From: CAVSCD01 sp963726335
GTDB lineage: Bacteria > Acidobacteriota > Aminicenantia > Aminicenantales > UBA8522
DNA: 64,000 nt
NCBI GenBank assembly: GCA_963726335.1
Contig: CAVSCD010000002.1
Location: 186,001 to 250,000 of the forward strand
Direction: 5' to 3'
Below the pieces are notes generated by a model. That model did not search any database. It worked only from the letters and a program-made list of their open reading frames with translations, and was not told where the DNA came from. Positions 38,733 to 46,602 of the stretch are shown in pieces. The first letter of the stretch is position 1. Every line of letters begins with the position of its first letter. A program made the translations under genes and the position numbers.

Positions 38733-41483
38733 TCAGCGGATGACGTTGCCGTCGGCGTCGATGACGAAAACGTCGGTGATGCCGAGCTCGCGGATCTTGG
38801 GCTCGATCTGGGCCCGGTCGCCGACGACGACCCAGACCAGCGCTTCCGGACGGACCGCTTTCTGGGCGGCCTTGGCCAGATCGTCGATGGCCAGTTTCTG
38901 GACCCGGCCCGAGTACTTCTGGTAGAAGTCCTCGGCCAGGCCGTAAGTGACCATCTCGCCGATTGAAGCTTGTACGGCGGCCATGGTCTCCCAGCGGCCG
39001 GGCAGGCCCAGCACCTTGCTGGACTTGGCGTTCTGAAATTCGTCATTGGTGATCGGCTTCTGGCCGAGGATGCCCTCGAGCTCTTTCCCGATCTCGACGA
39101 TGGTCTCCTTGGTCTTGTCCGACTGGACCGGCGCGTAGGCCAGGAACAACCGCTGCCCCTTGGCCGGGAAGAGGAGCGACATGGCTCCGTAGCTCCAGTG
39201 CTTGTCCTCGCGGATGTTCATGTTGATCCGGGAGACGAAGTCGCCGCCCAGGATATCGTTCATCGTCTCGATGGCGATGGCGTCGGGGTCGGCCGACGGC
39301 GTCGTCGGGTGGCCGCAGATGACCACCGACTGGGGCGCCTGGGGCTTGTCCATGATATAGACGGCGGGTTTGGCGCGGAGCGCCACGGGCCTGACGTCCT
39401 TGGCCGGAACGGCGCCCGCCGGCCAGCCCTGGAAGAGCTTCTCGATCTTGGGCCGGATCTCGGTCAGGGTCGTGTCGCCGACGACGACCAGCGTCCCGTT
39501 TCCCGGCTTGAACCAGGTCTTGTGGAACTTGACCAAGTCCGCCCGCGTAAGCTTGGCCACCGAGGCCTCGGTGCCCGTTCCCGTGAACGGGGCGGCATAG
39601 GCATGGCCGTCACCGTAAACGAACTTGGGCAGGACCCGGAGCGCCATGTAGAGGGGCGAGTCCTTCTCCTGGGCGATCCGGGCGATCTGGATCTTCTGGA
39701 GCCTCTGGAAGTCCGCCTCCGGGAACGACGGATTCAGGATGACGTCGGCGTAGATGTCGAGGGCGGGATCGAGCTTATCCTTGAGAGTCGACAGGGCGAC
39801 GTCGGATGTGTCCAGGCTCGAGTCGGTCCGCAGCTCGGCCCCGAGCCGGGCCAGCTCTTCGCTGATCTCGAGGGACGTCCGCTTGGCCGTCCCCTCGTCG
39901 AGCATGCTCATGGCCAGGCTGGAGGCCCCGAGGATGCCGCCCTTGTCCGCGGCGTAGCCCGCGTCGACGATGAGAAGGAAGTTGACGACCGGGATGCTGT
40001 GCCGCTCGGCCAGGACGATCTTGAGGCCGTTCGCCAGGGTCGCCTTCTGGACGGCGGGGAACTCGGCTGCGGGAGTGGCTCCGGCCACGGGCTGGGTTTT
40101 GCGGTCAGCCCCTTCCTTGGCGGCGGCGTAGGCCGGGTAAGGCGTGACCTCGAGGACGTAGACGCCGTCGGCGAGCCAGTAGTTGGCGCTCTCCTTGAGC
40201 GACTCGGGCGTGGCCTCGTCGATATGCTTGAGGGTCGTCTTGTAGGCGTCGGGCGATCCGCCGTAGATCATGCTCGAGGCCAGGATATCGGACTTGCCGC
40301 CGAAGCCGCCGATCCGTTCGACGCCCTTGACGAAGCGGGCCGCGTACTGGACCTTGACCCGCTCGACCTCGGCGGCCGTCGGGCCGTCCTTGAGGAACCG
40401 GGCCAGCTCCTCGTCGATGGCCTTCTCGACCTGGGCCAATTCAACGCCGGGCCGGGCATCGGCCTCGATCTGGAAGATCCCGGCGATCTCGCGGGTATTG
40501 ATATAGGCGCTGACGGATGTGGCCAGCTGATCGTCGTAGACGAGGCGCTTGTAGAGGCGCGAGGTTTTGCCGTCGGCCAGGATCGAGCTCACGATGTCGA
40601 GCTTGTCCGCGCACTCGGTGCCCCAGCCGGGGACATTCCAGACCTTGTAGATCCGGGCCTGGGAAACGCGGTCCTGGACGGTCTGGCGGTGGGAGCCGGT
40701 CCGCTTGGCCACCCAGGCGGAGTGCCGGGCGACGGGCGGCGAGGGAGGGATATCGCCGAAGTATTTTTTGACTTTTTCGAGGACCGCTTTGGCGTCGATG
40801 TCGCCGGCGATGGCGACGACGGCGTTGTTCGGCCCGTAGTAGGTCGAGAACCACTTGTGAACGTCGTCGAGCTTGGCGTTCGTCAGGTCTTCGATCGAGC
40901 CGCCGACCGACCATGAATAGGGGTGGTTCGGGGGGTAGGTGCCCTTGATGATGAGGTCCTCGGTGACGCTGAAGGGCTCGTTATAATACTGGCGCAGCTC
41001 GTTCTGAACGACGCCGCGCTGCTCGTCGAGCTTCGCCTGGCTGATGGCGCCCTTGAGGTGGCCCATCCGGTCCGACTCCATCCACAGCACGAGGTCGAGG
41101 GCGGAAACAGGGACATTCTCGAAGTAATTGGTCCGGTCCTCGTTGGTCGTGCCGTTGAGGTCGGTCGCCCCGACCTTCTGCATCGGCTTGAAGTAGTCGT
41201 CGTCGTAGTTCTCGCTGCCGTTGAACATGAGGTGCTCGAAGAGGTGGGCGAACCCGGTCTTGCCGGCGACCTCGTTCTTCGAGCCGACGTGGTACCAGAC
41301 GTTGAAGGCGACGATCGGCGCCTTGTGGTCCTCGTGAACGATGAGCGTCAGTCCGTTGTCCAGGACGAACTTCTGAAAGGGGATGTCGATCTTGCCGGCC
41401 ATCTGGGCAAGAACCGGCGCGGAGAGAAGGGTGACGATCATAAGCGCCGCGAGAATAACGAAAATAACCGGACACTTTTTCAT
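38733..41483 (-). CDS. M16 family zinc peptidase, two-domain, secreted
   Basis: 916 intact residues with a signal peptide (SAPVLAQM); the start has GCGGAGG. The inverted zinc motif HLFEH is at residues 80-84, with the distal Glu in QRGVVQNE about 76 residues later. The N-terminal half (VLDNGLTLIVHEDHKAPIV) is followed by a linker and a second M16-like half (TLANGLKIVLAERHSIPVV) lacking HxxEH. The typical R/Y motif region is near HWSYGAMSLLF. Domain pairs like this form the chamber of pitrilysin/PqqL-type peptidases that degrade small peptides. The last residues (VFVIDADGNVIR) are an extra tail common in Bacteroidetes/Acidobacteria relatives. It stands alone with repeat-rich DNA on both sides. 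Confidence 0.92.
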   Translation of the reverse strand: MKKCPVIFVILAALMIVTLLSAPVLAQMAGKIDIPFQKFVLDNGLTLIVHEDHKAPIVAFNVWYHVGSKNEVAGKTGFAHLFEHLMFNGSENYDDDYFKPMQKVGATDLNGTTNEDRTNYFENVPVSALDLVLWMESDRMGHLKGAISQAKLDEQRGVVQNELRQYYNEPFSVTEDLIIKGTYPPNHPYSWSVGGSIEDLTNAKLDDVHKWFSTYYGPNNAVVAIAGDIDAKAVLEKVKKYFGDIPPSPPVARHSAWVAKRTGSHRQTVQDRVSQARIYKVWNVPGWGTECADKLDIVSSILADGKTSRLYKRLVYDDQLATSVSAYINTREIAGIFQIEADARPGVELAQVEKAIDEELARFLKDGPTAAEVERVKVQYAARFVKGVERIGGFGGKSDILASSMIYGGSPDAYKTTLKHIDEATPESLKESANYWLADGVYVLEVTPYPAYAAAKEGADRKTQPVAGATPAAEFPAVQKATLANGLKIVLAERHSIPVVNFLLIVDAGYAADKGGILGASSLAMSMLDEGTAKRTSLEISEELARLGAELRTDSSLDTSDVALSTLKDKLDPALDIYADVILNPSFPEADFQRLQKIQIARIAQEKDSPLYMALRVLPKFVYGDGHAYAAPFTGTGTEASVAKLTRADLVKFHKTWFKPGNGTLVVVGDTTLTEIRPKIEKLFQGWPAGAVPAKDVRPVALRAKPAVYIMDKPQAPQSVVICGHPTTPSADPDAIAIETMNDILGGDFVSRINMNIREDKHWSYGAMSLLFPAKGQRLFLAYAPVQSDKTKETIVEIGKELEGILGQKPITNDEFQNAKSSKVLGLPGRWETMAAVQASIGEMVTYGLAEDFYQKYSGRVQKLAIDDLAKAAQKAVRPEALVWVVVGDRAQIEPKIRELGITDVFVIDADGNVIR

Positions 41484-41677
41484 GCGATAACCTCCGCGGG
41501 ATGGGAATCTCAGTACGAAACAGGCATTTTACAGGAACGGTCGCCGTCCGTCCACCGGCCGCCTCTTTCGACCTGCCTCTCTTGGCTAGGGCCAATCCGA
41601 AGGGGTGGCATGACGCTAGTCCCTGCGCGCCCGGAGCGACAGGGACCGGCGGGAAGCGGAGTCTTCGGAGCGACCAT

Positions 41678-41714
41678 CAGAATAGCGGCGGAGGGACTCG
41701 GAGTCGCTATTCTG
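41678..41714. repeat. Perfect 10-bp palindrome, hairpin-forming
   Basis: CAGAATAGCG at 41678-41687 and CGCTATTCTG at 41705-41714. The 17-bp loop itself contains ACTC/GAGT. No T-run follows. It could be a repeat, an operator or part of a small RNA; nothing decides between them. Confidence 0.5.
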
Positions 41715-41801
41715 CGAAATATCCTGAAAAAGCCTTTGACTATCAGTTCACCCGGGGGCAAAGGGTGATACCGGCGACGCTTCGGGATTTTTTCCGCCGG
41801 C

Positions 41802-41836
41802 GCGAGGACGCACAGGGACGCGCCATGACAGGACCC
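41802..41836 (-). repeat. Dispersed intergenic repeat, GGGTCCTGTCA family, copy 2
   Basis: Inverse-orientation copy with 31 of 35 bases identical to 15411-15445. Differences are concentrated in four central bases. Confidence 0.6.
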
Positions 41837-41851
41837 GTTCGGATCGGCCTT

Positions 41852-42208
41852 TTATAGGCCGCCGCGGAGGAGCCGCTCGGCCTCGGCGGCCGTGATCTCC
41901 CCCAGGCGGAGCCGCTTGAGGACATCCAGCCGGCTCTGGCGCGTCGTCTTGTTTTCCTCATATCGCCGGAACATGTCCTCCATGCGGCTGCGGACGGTCG
42001 GGTACGAGCAGTCCATCTTGCGCTCGACGTCTTTGAGGTTGCCGCGGCTGGCCATGAAGAGGTCGAAAAGGGCCTGGAGCTCGGGGTCGAACCGACAGAC
42101 GGGGCAGGGATCGAAGCGGCCTTCAACGCTGGCGCCGCAGCCGGCGCAGGTCATCACGGTCACCTGAAGTCCCTGGCCGCAGGACGGGCAGCGGTGGGGA
42201 ACTTTCAT
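41852..42208 (-). CDS. DUF2089 zinc-ribbon / HTH protein
   Basis: 118 residues. Two CxxC pairs at the N-terminus (HRCPSCGQ, TCAGCGA) and a third (PCPVCRF) form a zinc ribbon. They are followed by a helix-turn-helix-like region (LFMASRGNLKDVERKMDCSY PTVRSRMEDM, residues about 50-85). The C-terminal helix RLDVLKRLRLGEITAAEAERLL is a SHOCT-like segment that also occurs at the N-terminus of the preceding gene. The start ATG overlaps the DUF4097 stop by 4 bp. Family proteins are putative transcription regulators; here it would be the partner of the DUF4097 protein. Confidence 0.85.
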   Translation of the reverse strand: MKVPHRCPSCGQGLQVTVMTCAGCGASVEGRFDPCPVCRFDPELQALFDLFMASRGNLKDVERKMDCSYPTVRSRMEDMFRRYEENKTTRQSRLDVLKRLRLGEITAAEAERLLRGGL

Positions 42209-43131
42209 GATCGTCCCGCTTTCGATCGCACGGTAACGTCGCCGTCCATTGTCTTAAGGCCGATCAGGTTCTGGGGGTCGGCGCTTCCGATCTCGGCCGT
42301 CTCCTGGCGGAAGATGGTGTTCTTCGACGAAGACGTCTTGACCGCTTGGGCCTGGAGCCTGATCTGCCCGCGGGCGGTTTTCGCCTCCACCCGGCCAGAG
42401 TAACCGGAGCCGACCATGACGTCGATATCGCCGTGCAGGGCGGAGACCTCGGTCTTCCCGGCATAGGAGTCGGATAGCTCAATCTGGACGTCGCCGGCCA
42501 TGGAGCGCACGGTCACGGGCCGGGAGGCATCGCGGATCGTGATATCTCCTTTCATCGACCGGACTTCAAGGGCGCTCGAAAGACCGTCGATCTGGGTTTT
42601 CCCCTTGGCCAGGACGAGCTTGAGCCTGGCGAGCTGCCGCGGCACCTGGACCGAGATGTCATCCTTGCAGAGGATCAGGAACTTCTTGTCCTTCCTCAGG
42701 ATCTCGAACGAGCCCCGCCCACCCGAGGACAAGCGCAGATGCTCGTCGGGCGACGGCGAGATCCGGATATCGCCCGACCCGGAACGGTACATATTTTTCG
42801 GGTTGGAGATGACCAAGGTCGCCTCGTCATCGAGGACGATGTCCTCGGAGGGCCCGGTGACGGTTTCGTAGCCGTCGAACCAGTACTCGTCCCCGAACAT
42901 GGAGCCGAAGGCATTGTCGAAGAACGCCTGCATCTTGAAACCCATCTCGCCCAGGCGTTCGCCCAGGTCCCAGTCGCCGTGATGTCTGTGCCGCGGACCG
43001 TGATGGCCGGTGCGCCCGGCGCCGGCGTCGCCCGCGCTTTTATCGAGGGCGCCAAGCAGCCTCTCCCCTTCCTCGACAGAGATGACTTTATCGGCTACCA
43101 TCTTCAGGATTTCCAAGCGCTCTTCTTTCAT
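42205..43131 (-). CDS. DUF4097 beta-helix protein with SHOCT-like N-terminus
   Basis: 308 residues from 43131 with ACGGAGG. Residues 1-32 (RLEILKMVADKVISVEEGER) form a SHOCT-like helical hairpin; a His/Gly-rich linker (HHGPRHRHHGDW) follows. From about residue 95 come repeated short beta rungs typical of DUF4097/YvlB-like right-handed helices: GSGDIRISPS, MKGDITIRDA, MAGDVQIELS, LHGDIDVMVG and MDGDVTVRSK. No signal peptide or membrane segment is obvious, so it is likely cytoplasmic. Together with DUF2089 it forms a two-gene operon behind an AT-rich region with a palindrome, suggesting autoregulation or stress response. Confidence 0.82.
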   Translation of the reverse strand: MKEERLEILKMVADKVISVEEGERLLGALDKSAGDAGAGRTGHHGPRHRHHGDWDLGERLGEMGFKMQAFFDNAFGSMFGDEYWFDGYETVTGPSEDIVLDDEATLVISNPKNMYRSGSGDIRISPSPDEHLRLSSGGRGSFEILRKDKKFLILCKDDISVQVPRQLARLKLVLAKGKTQIDGLSSALEVRSMKGDITIRDASRPVTVRSMAGDVQIELSDSYAGKTEVSALHGDIDVMVGSGYSGRVEAKTARGQIRLQAQAVKTSSSKNTIFRQETAEIGSADPQNLIGLKTMDGDVTVRSKAGRS

Positions 43132-43153
43132 TTTTGCCTCCGTATTATTTAAT

Positions 43154-43176
43154 ATTGTAATAAAAATATTTACAAT
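43154..43176 (-). promoter_or_regulatory. Candidate operator upstream of the DUF4097-DUF2089 operon
   Basis: ATTGTAA (43154-43160) and TTACAAT (43170-43176) form a perfect 7-bp palindrome with a 9-bp AT spacer, centred about 34 bp upstream of the start codon. The whole 43140-43245 segment is extremely AT-rich compared with the rest of the window. Confidence 0.45.
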
Positions 43177-43281
43177 TTGTCAATATATATTTATATATTA
43201 TAAATTATATTCTTATTTATAAACTAGATAGCCAATTTCAGTCAATCTTCACTTATCAGTCGGGTGGCATTTGAGCGGAAT

Positions 43282-43304
43282 AAAAGCGAAAAGACAGCGC
43301 TTTT
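43282..43304 (-). terminator. Terminator-like hairpin after the AGE epimerase gene
   Basis: On the minus strand AAAAGCG pairs with CGCTTTT across a 9-base loop, and the right arm runs into TTTTATT. It is about 57 bp past the epimerase stop. Confidence 0.45.
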
Positions 43305-43360
43305 CACAGCGCCCAAAGGCTCCTCAGCGAACCCGGGTGTGAGACCCCGGAGGACGAGGT

Positions 43361-44713
43361 TTAGCTCTTGGCCAAAAAGTCCGAGACCTGTCCGCTCCGC
43401 TTGATCATTCTTTCCAGGATCTCGAGGCAGAACATGATGCCCCGCGGCTCATGAAGGCTGAGGCTTCCCTCCTTGAGCTTCTCGGGCTTGCTCGAGGCAC
43501 AGGCGAACGCCTTCTCGAACCAGGCCGCCGCTTCCGGGGCGGGAGAGTGCTCGAGCGACATCAGGCAAAAAACGAAGACGTCGTACAGGGCATAGTAAGC
43601 CCGATGCTTGTTTCCCTGCCGCTTCCGCCACATCTCCTCGTTCTCGAACTCCATCAGCCGGCAATCCTCCCTCAGCTCCATGTGCCCCCGCAGCGTCTCG
43701 AACCCCAGCTGCTGGCCGTCGAGGAACATTTCCCGGACGCCTGTCCGCTGGGCCTCGAGCATCACCTTGAAGGCCGCCTGGATGCTGTGCCAGCCGGAAA
43801 TGTAATGGGGCTGGTCGCTTTCGGCACGGTAATCGCTGAGGTAATCGTCCGAGTAGGGCTCGAACTTGTCGTTGAGATACTCGTAGGCATATCCCTTCTC
43901 CCGGTTCCAGTGCCTCTCGACGATATTCCGGACGCACATCCGGGCGATCCTCTCGAGTCCCTCGTCCGCCGAATAGGACAGGAGGAGCGTCAGGGGGAAA
44001 AGGAAATGCGCCCAGGTCCCCAGCCGCTTGACGCCCGGCTCATGGAACGACCCGTGTCCCTGGCCTTGATAGTGAGGCGCCAAGATGGTCCGATTGACCA
44101 GGAATGAGGTGTCGACGGCCAGCTTCAGGGCTTCCTCGTCGCCCGAGGCGCGGTAATACTCGGCGAGGCCTAAAACCATATAGATGTCGGCGTAGATGTC
44201 GAAAAACCCCGTGAGCTTCTTCCAATCCCGGGTATAGAGTGTCCCCCAATGCCCGTCCTCGACGCGGCAGTGCTTGACGAGGGCTTCTTTACCCTGGCGG
44301 GCCGCCTGGAGATGGGCCGGATTCCGGCCGAAATGATTATAGAGATAGGAAAAAATCCAAAGGACCCGGCCCTGCGAATAGAGGTCCTTGTCGGTCTTGG
44401 TGTAGGCGCCGGTTTTTTTGTCGGCCAGGAGGAAGCCGCCGAACTCGCGGTCGACGCCGTGCCGGTCCCAATACGGGATCATGTCTTTTTGGAGCTCATC
44501 GCGGAAATAATCCCGGAGATATTCGAGCGAAAAGGGACCGATCCGGGTCAACGGCGCTCCGGTGCCCGCGGTCTGCCGAACTGAGGCCGCGCCCCGCGTC
44601 GGACCGGCGGTCCCGGATCTTGCCTCGGGGCGCCGGCCTCCCGGCGCCGCCGCGCCCGCCGTCACCGCCATGCCGCCCATGGCCATGCCGGTCATGAAGT
44701 CACGACGTTTCAT
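43361..44713 (-). CDS. AGE-family (N-acylglucosamine 2-epimerase-like) sugar epimerase, exported
   Basis: 450 residues from an ATG at 44713 (RBS GGGAGGGA). An upstream reading to 44947 covers the divergent promoter and is rejected. A Tat-like leader (MKRRDFMTGMAMGGMAVTAG) precedes an Ala/Gly/Thr-rich linker, then the (alpha/alpha)6 barrel: DYFRDELQKDMIPYWDRHGV, FGGFLLADKKTGAY, DLYSQGRVLWIFSYL, and FFDIYADIYMVLGLAEYY. Further along come EPGVKRLGTWAHFLFPL, RHWNREKGYAYEYL and PHYISGWHSIQAAFKV. His residues in these blocks match the epimerase acid/base set. Cellobiose 2-epimerase and mannose isomerase belong to the same fold, so the sugar is not fixed. It lies divergent from the DUF47/PiT pair. 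Confidence 0.83.
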   Translation of the reverse strand: MKRRDFMTGMAMGGMAVTAGAAAPGGRRPEARSGTAGPTRGAASVRQTAGTGAPLTRIGPFSLEYLRDYFRDELQKDMIPYWDRHGVDREFGGFLLADKKTGAYTKTDKDLYSQGRVLWIFSYLYNHFGRNPAHLQAARQGKEALVKHCRVEDGHWGTLYTRDWKKLTGFFDIYADIYMVLGLAEYYRASGDEEALKLAVDTSFLVNRTILAPHYQGQGHGSFHEPGVKRLGTWAHFLFPLTLLLSYSADEGLERIARMCVRNIVERHWNREKGYAYEYLNDKFEPYSDDYLSDYRAESDQPHYISGWHSIQAAFKVMLEAQRTGVREMFLDGQQLGFETLRGHMELREDCRLMEFENEEMWRKRQGNKHRAYYALYDVFVFCLMSLEHSPAPEAAAWFEKAFACASSKPEKLKEGSLSLHEPRGIMFCLEILERMIKRSGQVSDFLAKS

Positions 44714-44792
44714 GAGTCCCTCCCTGCGGTCATCGGAATGATCCTTTATATATATCATAAACCGCGGGGGGACTGACCCGCCCGCCGCGGGT

Positions 44793-44821
44793 TTGACTTT
44801 TCGACGGGCCTTATTTATATT
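44793..44821 (+). promoter_or_regulatory. Sigma-70-type promoter for the DUF47-PiT operon
   Basis: TTGACT at 44793-44798, exact 17-bp spacer, TATATT at 44816-44821. The 5' leader would be only about 20 nt, carrying GAGGAGAG before the ATG at 44847. Confidence 0.55.
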
Positions 44822-44846
44822 GGCCTTCCGCCGAGGAGAGGCCCCG

Positions 44847-45473
44847 ATGAAATTCAGATTCTTCCCCAAGGACGAAAAGTTCTTCGCTCTCTTCCGCGAA
44901 GACGCGGACAACCTCAAGGTCGGCGTCGAGGCCCTCGTGGACCTCATCGACCACTACGAAGACGTCGAAAAAAAATTCCAGAAGATCAAGTCCATCGAAC
45001 ACCAGGGCGATATCATCACCCACGACATCATCACCAAGCTCCGGGAGACGTTCATCACTCCCCTGGAGCGCGAGGACATCCACGAGCTGGCCAGCGGCTT
45101 GGACGACGTCCTCGACTGCGTCGAGGGCGTGGCCAGCCGGCTGTTTAATTTCAAGGTCCAGAGGCCGACGCCCGAGATGAAACAGCTGGTGGACATCATC
45201 AACCAGTCCGTCAGCCAGATCCACGAGGCGATCATCCACCTCGAAAAGATGGGGCACGTCCATTCCTTCTGCATGGAGGTCAATAACCTCGAGTACCAGG
45301 CGGATCTCATCGGCCAAAAGGCCGTCGCCGACCTGTTCGAGAAAACCGAGCGGGTTGAGGACCTCAAGGAGCTGATCAAGCTCAAAGAGATCTACGGACG
45401 CCTCGAGGTCGCCGCCGACCGGTGCGAGGACGTGGCCAACGTCATCGAGGGCATCAGCGTCAAGACCTCCTGA
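44847..45473 (+). CDS. DUF47 (PhoU-like) accessory protein of PiT transporter
   Basis: 208 residues, all alpha. The PhoU-like two three-helix bundles include LFREDADNLKVGVEALVDLI, the KSIEHQGDIITHDIITKLRE E-x-x-xD metal site, TPLEREDIHELASGLDDVLD, and NNLEYQADLIGQKAVADLFE, with the second E/D site. It ends 6 bp before the PiT start. The pair DUF47-PiT is a widespread constitutive low-affinity phosphate uptake module, where the DUF47 protein is thought to gate or regulate the transporter. Confidence 0.92.
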   Translation: MKFRFFPKDEKFFALFREDADNLKVGVEALVDLIDHYEDVEKKFQKIKSIEHQGDIITHDIITKLRETFITPLEREDIHELASGLDDVLDCVEGVASRLFNFKVQRPTPEMKQLVDIINQSVSQIHEAIIHLEKMGHVHSFCMEVNNLEYQADLIGQKAVADLFEKTERVEDLKELIKLKEIYGRLEVAADRCEDVANVIEGISVKTS

Positions 45474-45479
45474 CCCGGC

Positions 45480-46490
45480 ATGCCCAGCCTGACCGTCGCC
45501 TTCGTCATCCTGATCGTCGCCGTCGCCCTGGCCTTCGATTTCACGAACGGCATGCACGATGCGGCAAACTCCATCGCCACCATCGTCTCGACCCGCGTCC
45601 TGACGCCGCGGCAAGCCGTCGTCTGGGCGGCCTTCTTCAACTTCGTGGCCTTTCTGATCTTCGGCACGGGAGTCGCGCACACCATCGGCACGGGCCTGAT
45701 CGACATCAAGGTCGTCACTCCGCTGGTCATTCTGGCGGGGCTTCTCGGCGCCATCGGCTGGAACCTTTTCACCTGGTACATGGGCCTGCCCACGAGCTCC
45801 TCGCACGCCCTGATCGGCGGCTACGCGGGAGCCGCCATCGTCAAAGCCGGGTCGGGCGTGATCATCGCCTCCGGCTGGCTGAAGACGATCCTGTTCATCT
45901 TTCTTGCGCCCGTCATCGGCCTGGTGCTGGGCGTGATCCTCATCACCATCACGACGCGCCTCATTTACCGGCAGCATCCGGCCAGGATCAACAAGTGGTC
46001 GCGGCGGTTGCAGCTCTTCTCGGCGGCCCTCTACAGCCTCGGCCACGGCGGGAACGACGCCCAGAAGACGATGGGCCTCATCGCCGGCCTGATGTTCTCC
46101 GTCGGCTGGTTCAAGACCTTCCACATCCCGCTGTGGATCGTCCTCAGCGCCCACGCCGCCATCGCCATGGGGACGCTCACCGGCGGCTGGCGGATCGTCA
46201 AGACCATGGGGCAGAAGATCACCAAGCTCACGCCCGTCGACGGGTTCTGCGCCGAGACGGCGAGCGCCGCTTCGATATTCCTGGCCACGCATCTCGGCGT
46301 TCCGGTCAGCACCACCCACGTCATCACGGGCGCGATCTCCGGAGTGGGCGCGGCCAAACGCCTGTCGGCCGTGCGCTGGGGAGTGACGCTCCAGATCGTC
46401 TGGGCCTGGATCTTCACCATCCCGGGGGCGGCGTCGATCGGCGCCGCTTTCTATTATATTCTCGGCCGGCTCATCGGGATCGCCGGCTGA
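45480..46490 (+). CDS. pitA: PiT-family inorganic phosphate transporter
   Basis: 336 residues, about ten membrane helices. Two inverted PD001131-type signatures are present: AFDFTNGMHDAANSIATIVS near the N-terminus and LGHGGNDAQKTMGLIAGLMF in the second half. Around them are TSSSHALIGGYAGAAIVKAG and VPVSTTHVITGAISGVGAAK. Imports phosphate (or metal phosphate) by symport with a cation. Shorter than E. coli PitA (about 500) because the large cytosolic loop is absent, as in many DUF47-coupled members. Symbol given by family. Confidence 0.92.
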   Translation: MPSLTVAFVILIVAVALAFDFTNGMHDAANSIATIVSTRVLTPRQAVVWAAFFNFVAFLIFGTGVAHTIGTGLIDIKVVTPLVILAGLLGAIGWNLFTWYMGLPTSSSHALIGGYAGAAIVKAGSGVIIASGWLKTILFIFLAPVIGLVLGVILITITTRLIYRQHPARINKWSRRLQLFSAALYSLGHGGNDAQKTMGLIAGLMFSVGWFKTFHIPLWIVLSAHAAIAMGTLTGGWRIVKTMGQKITKLTPVDGFCAETASAASIFLATHLGVPVSTTHVITGAISGVGAAKRLSAVRWGVTLQIVWAWIFTIPGAASIGAAFYYILGRLIGIAG

Positions 46491-46602
46491 CCGGCGTATC
46501 TGAGTCAGGGGGACAGCGGGGGCTCATTCGCCCAGGCTTGAGGCCTGTCGTCGGGGTGTCCGTGCCCCGGGGAAGAAGGACCTGAGCCGTCGAGGAGGCA
46601 AG

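Larger units (their letters stand above)
41484..41851. other. Intergenic region with a strong hairpin and a dispersed repeat copy
   Basis: No gene supported. The notable parts are the palindrome at 41678-41714 and the GGGTCCTGTCA family copy at 41802-41836. The rest looks like leader and promoter DNA for M16 (near 41484) and 3' flank of the DUF2089 gene. Confidence 0.5.

Noticed and set aside
38970..40916. 648-codon open frame on the plus strand opposite the M16 gene
   Set aside because: Shadow of a high-GC gene: no family resemblance, no ribosome site, composition dictated by the M16 codons.
43140..43245. Laterally acquired island suggested by AT richness
   Set aside because: Only the regulatory gap is AT-rich; the genes on both sides have ordinary codon use for the window.
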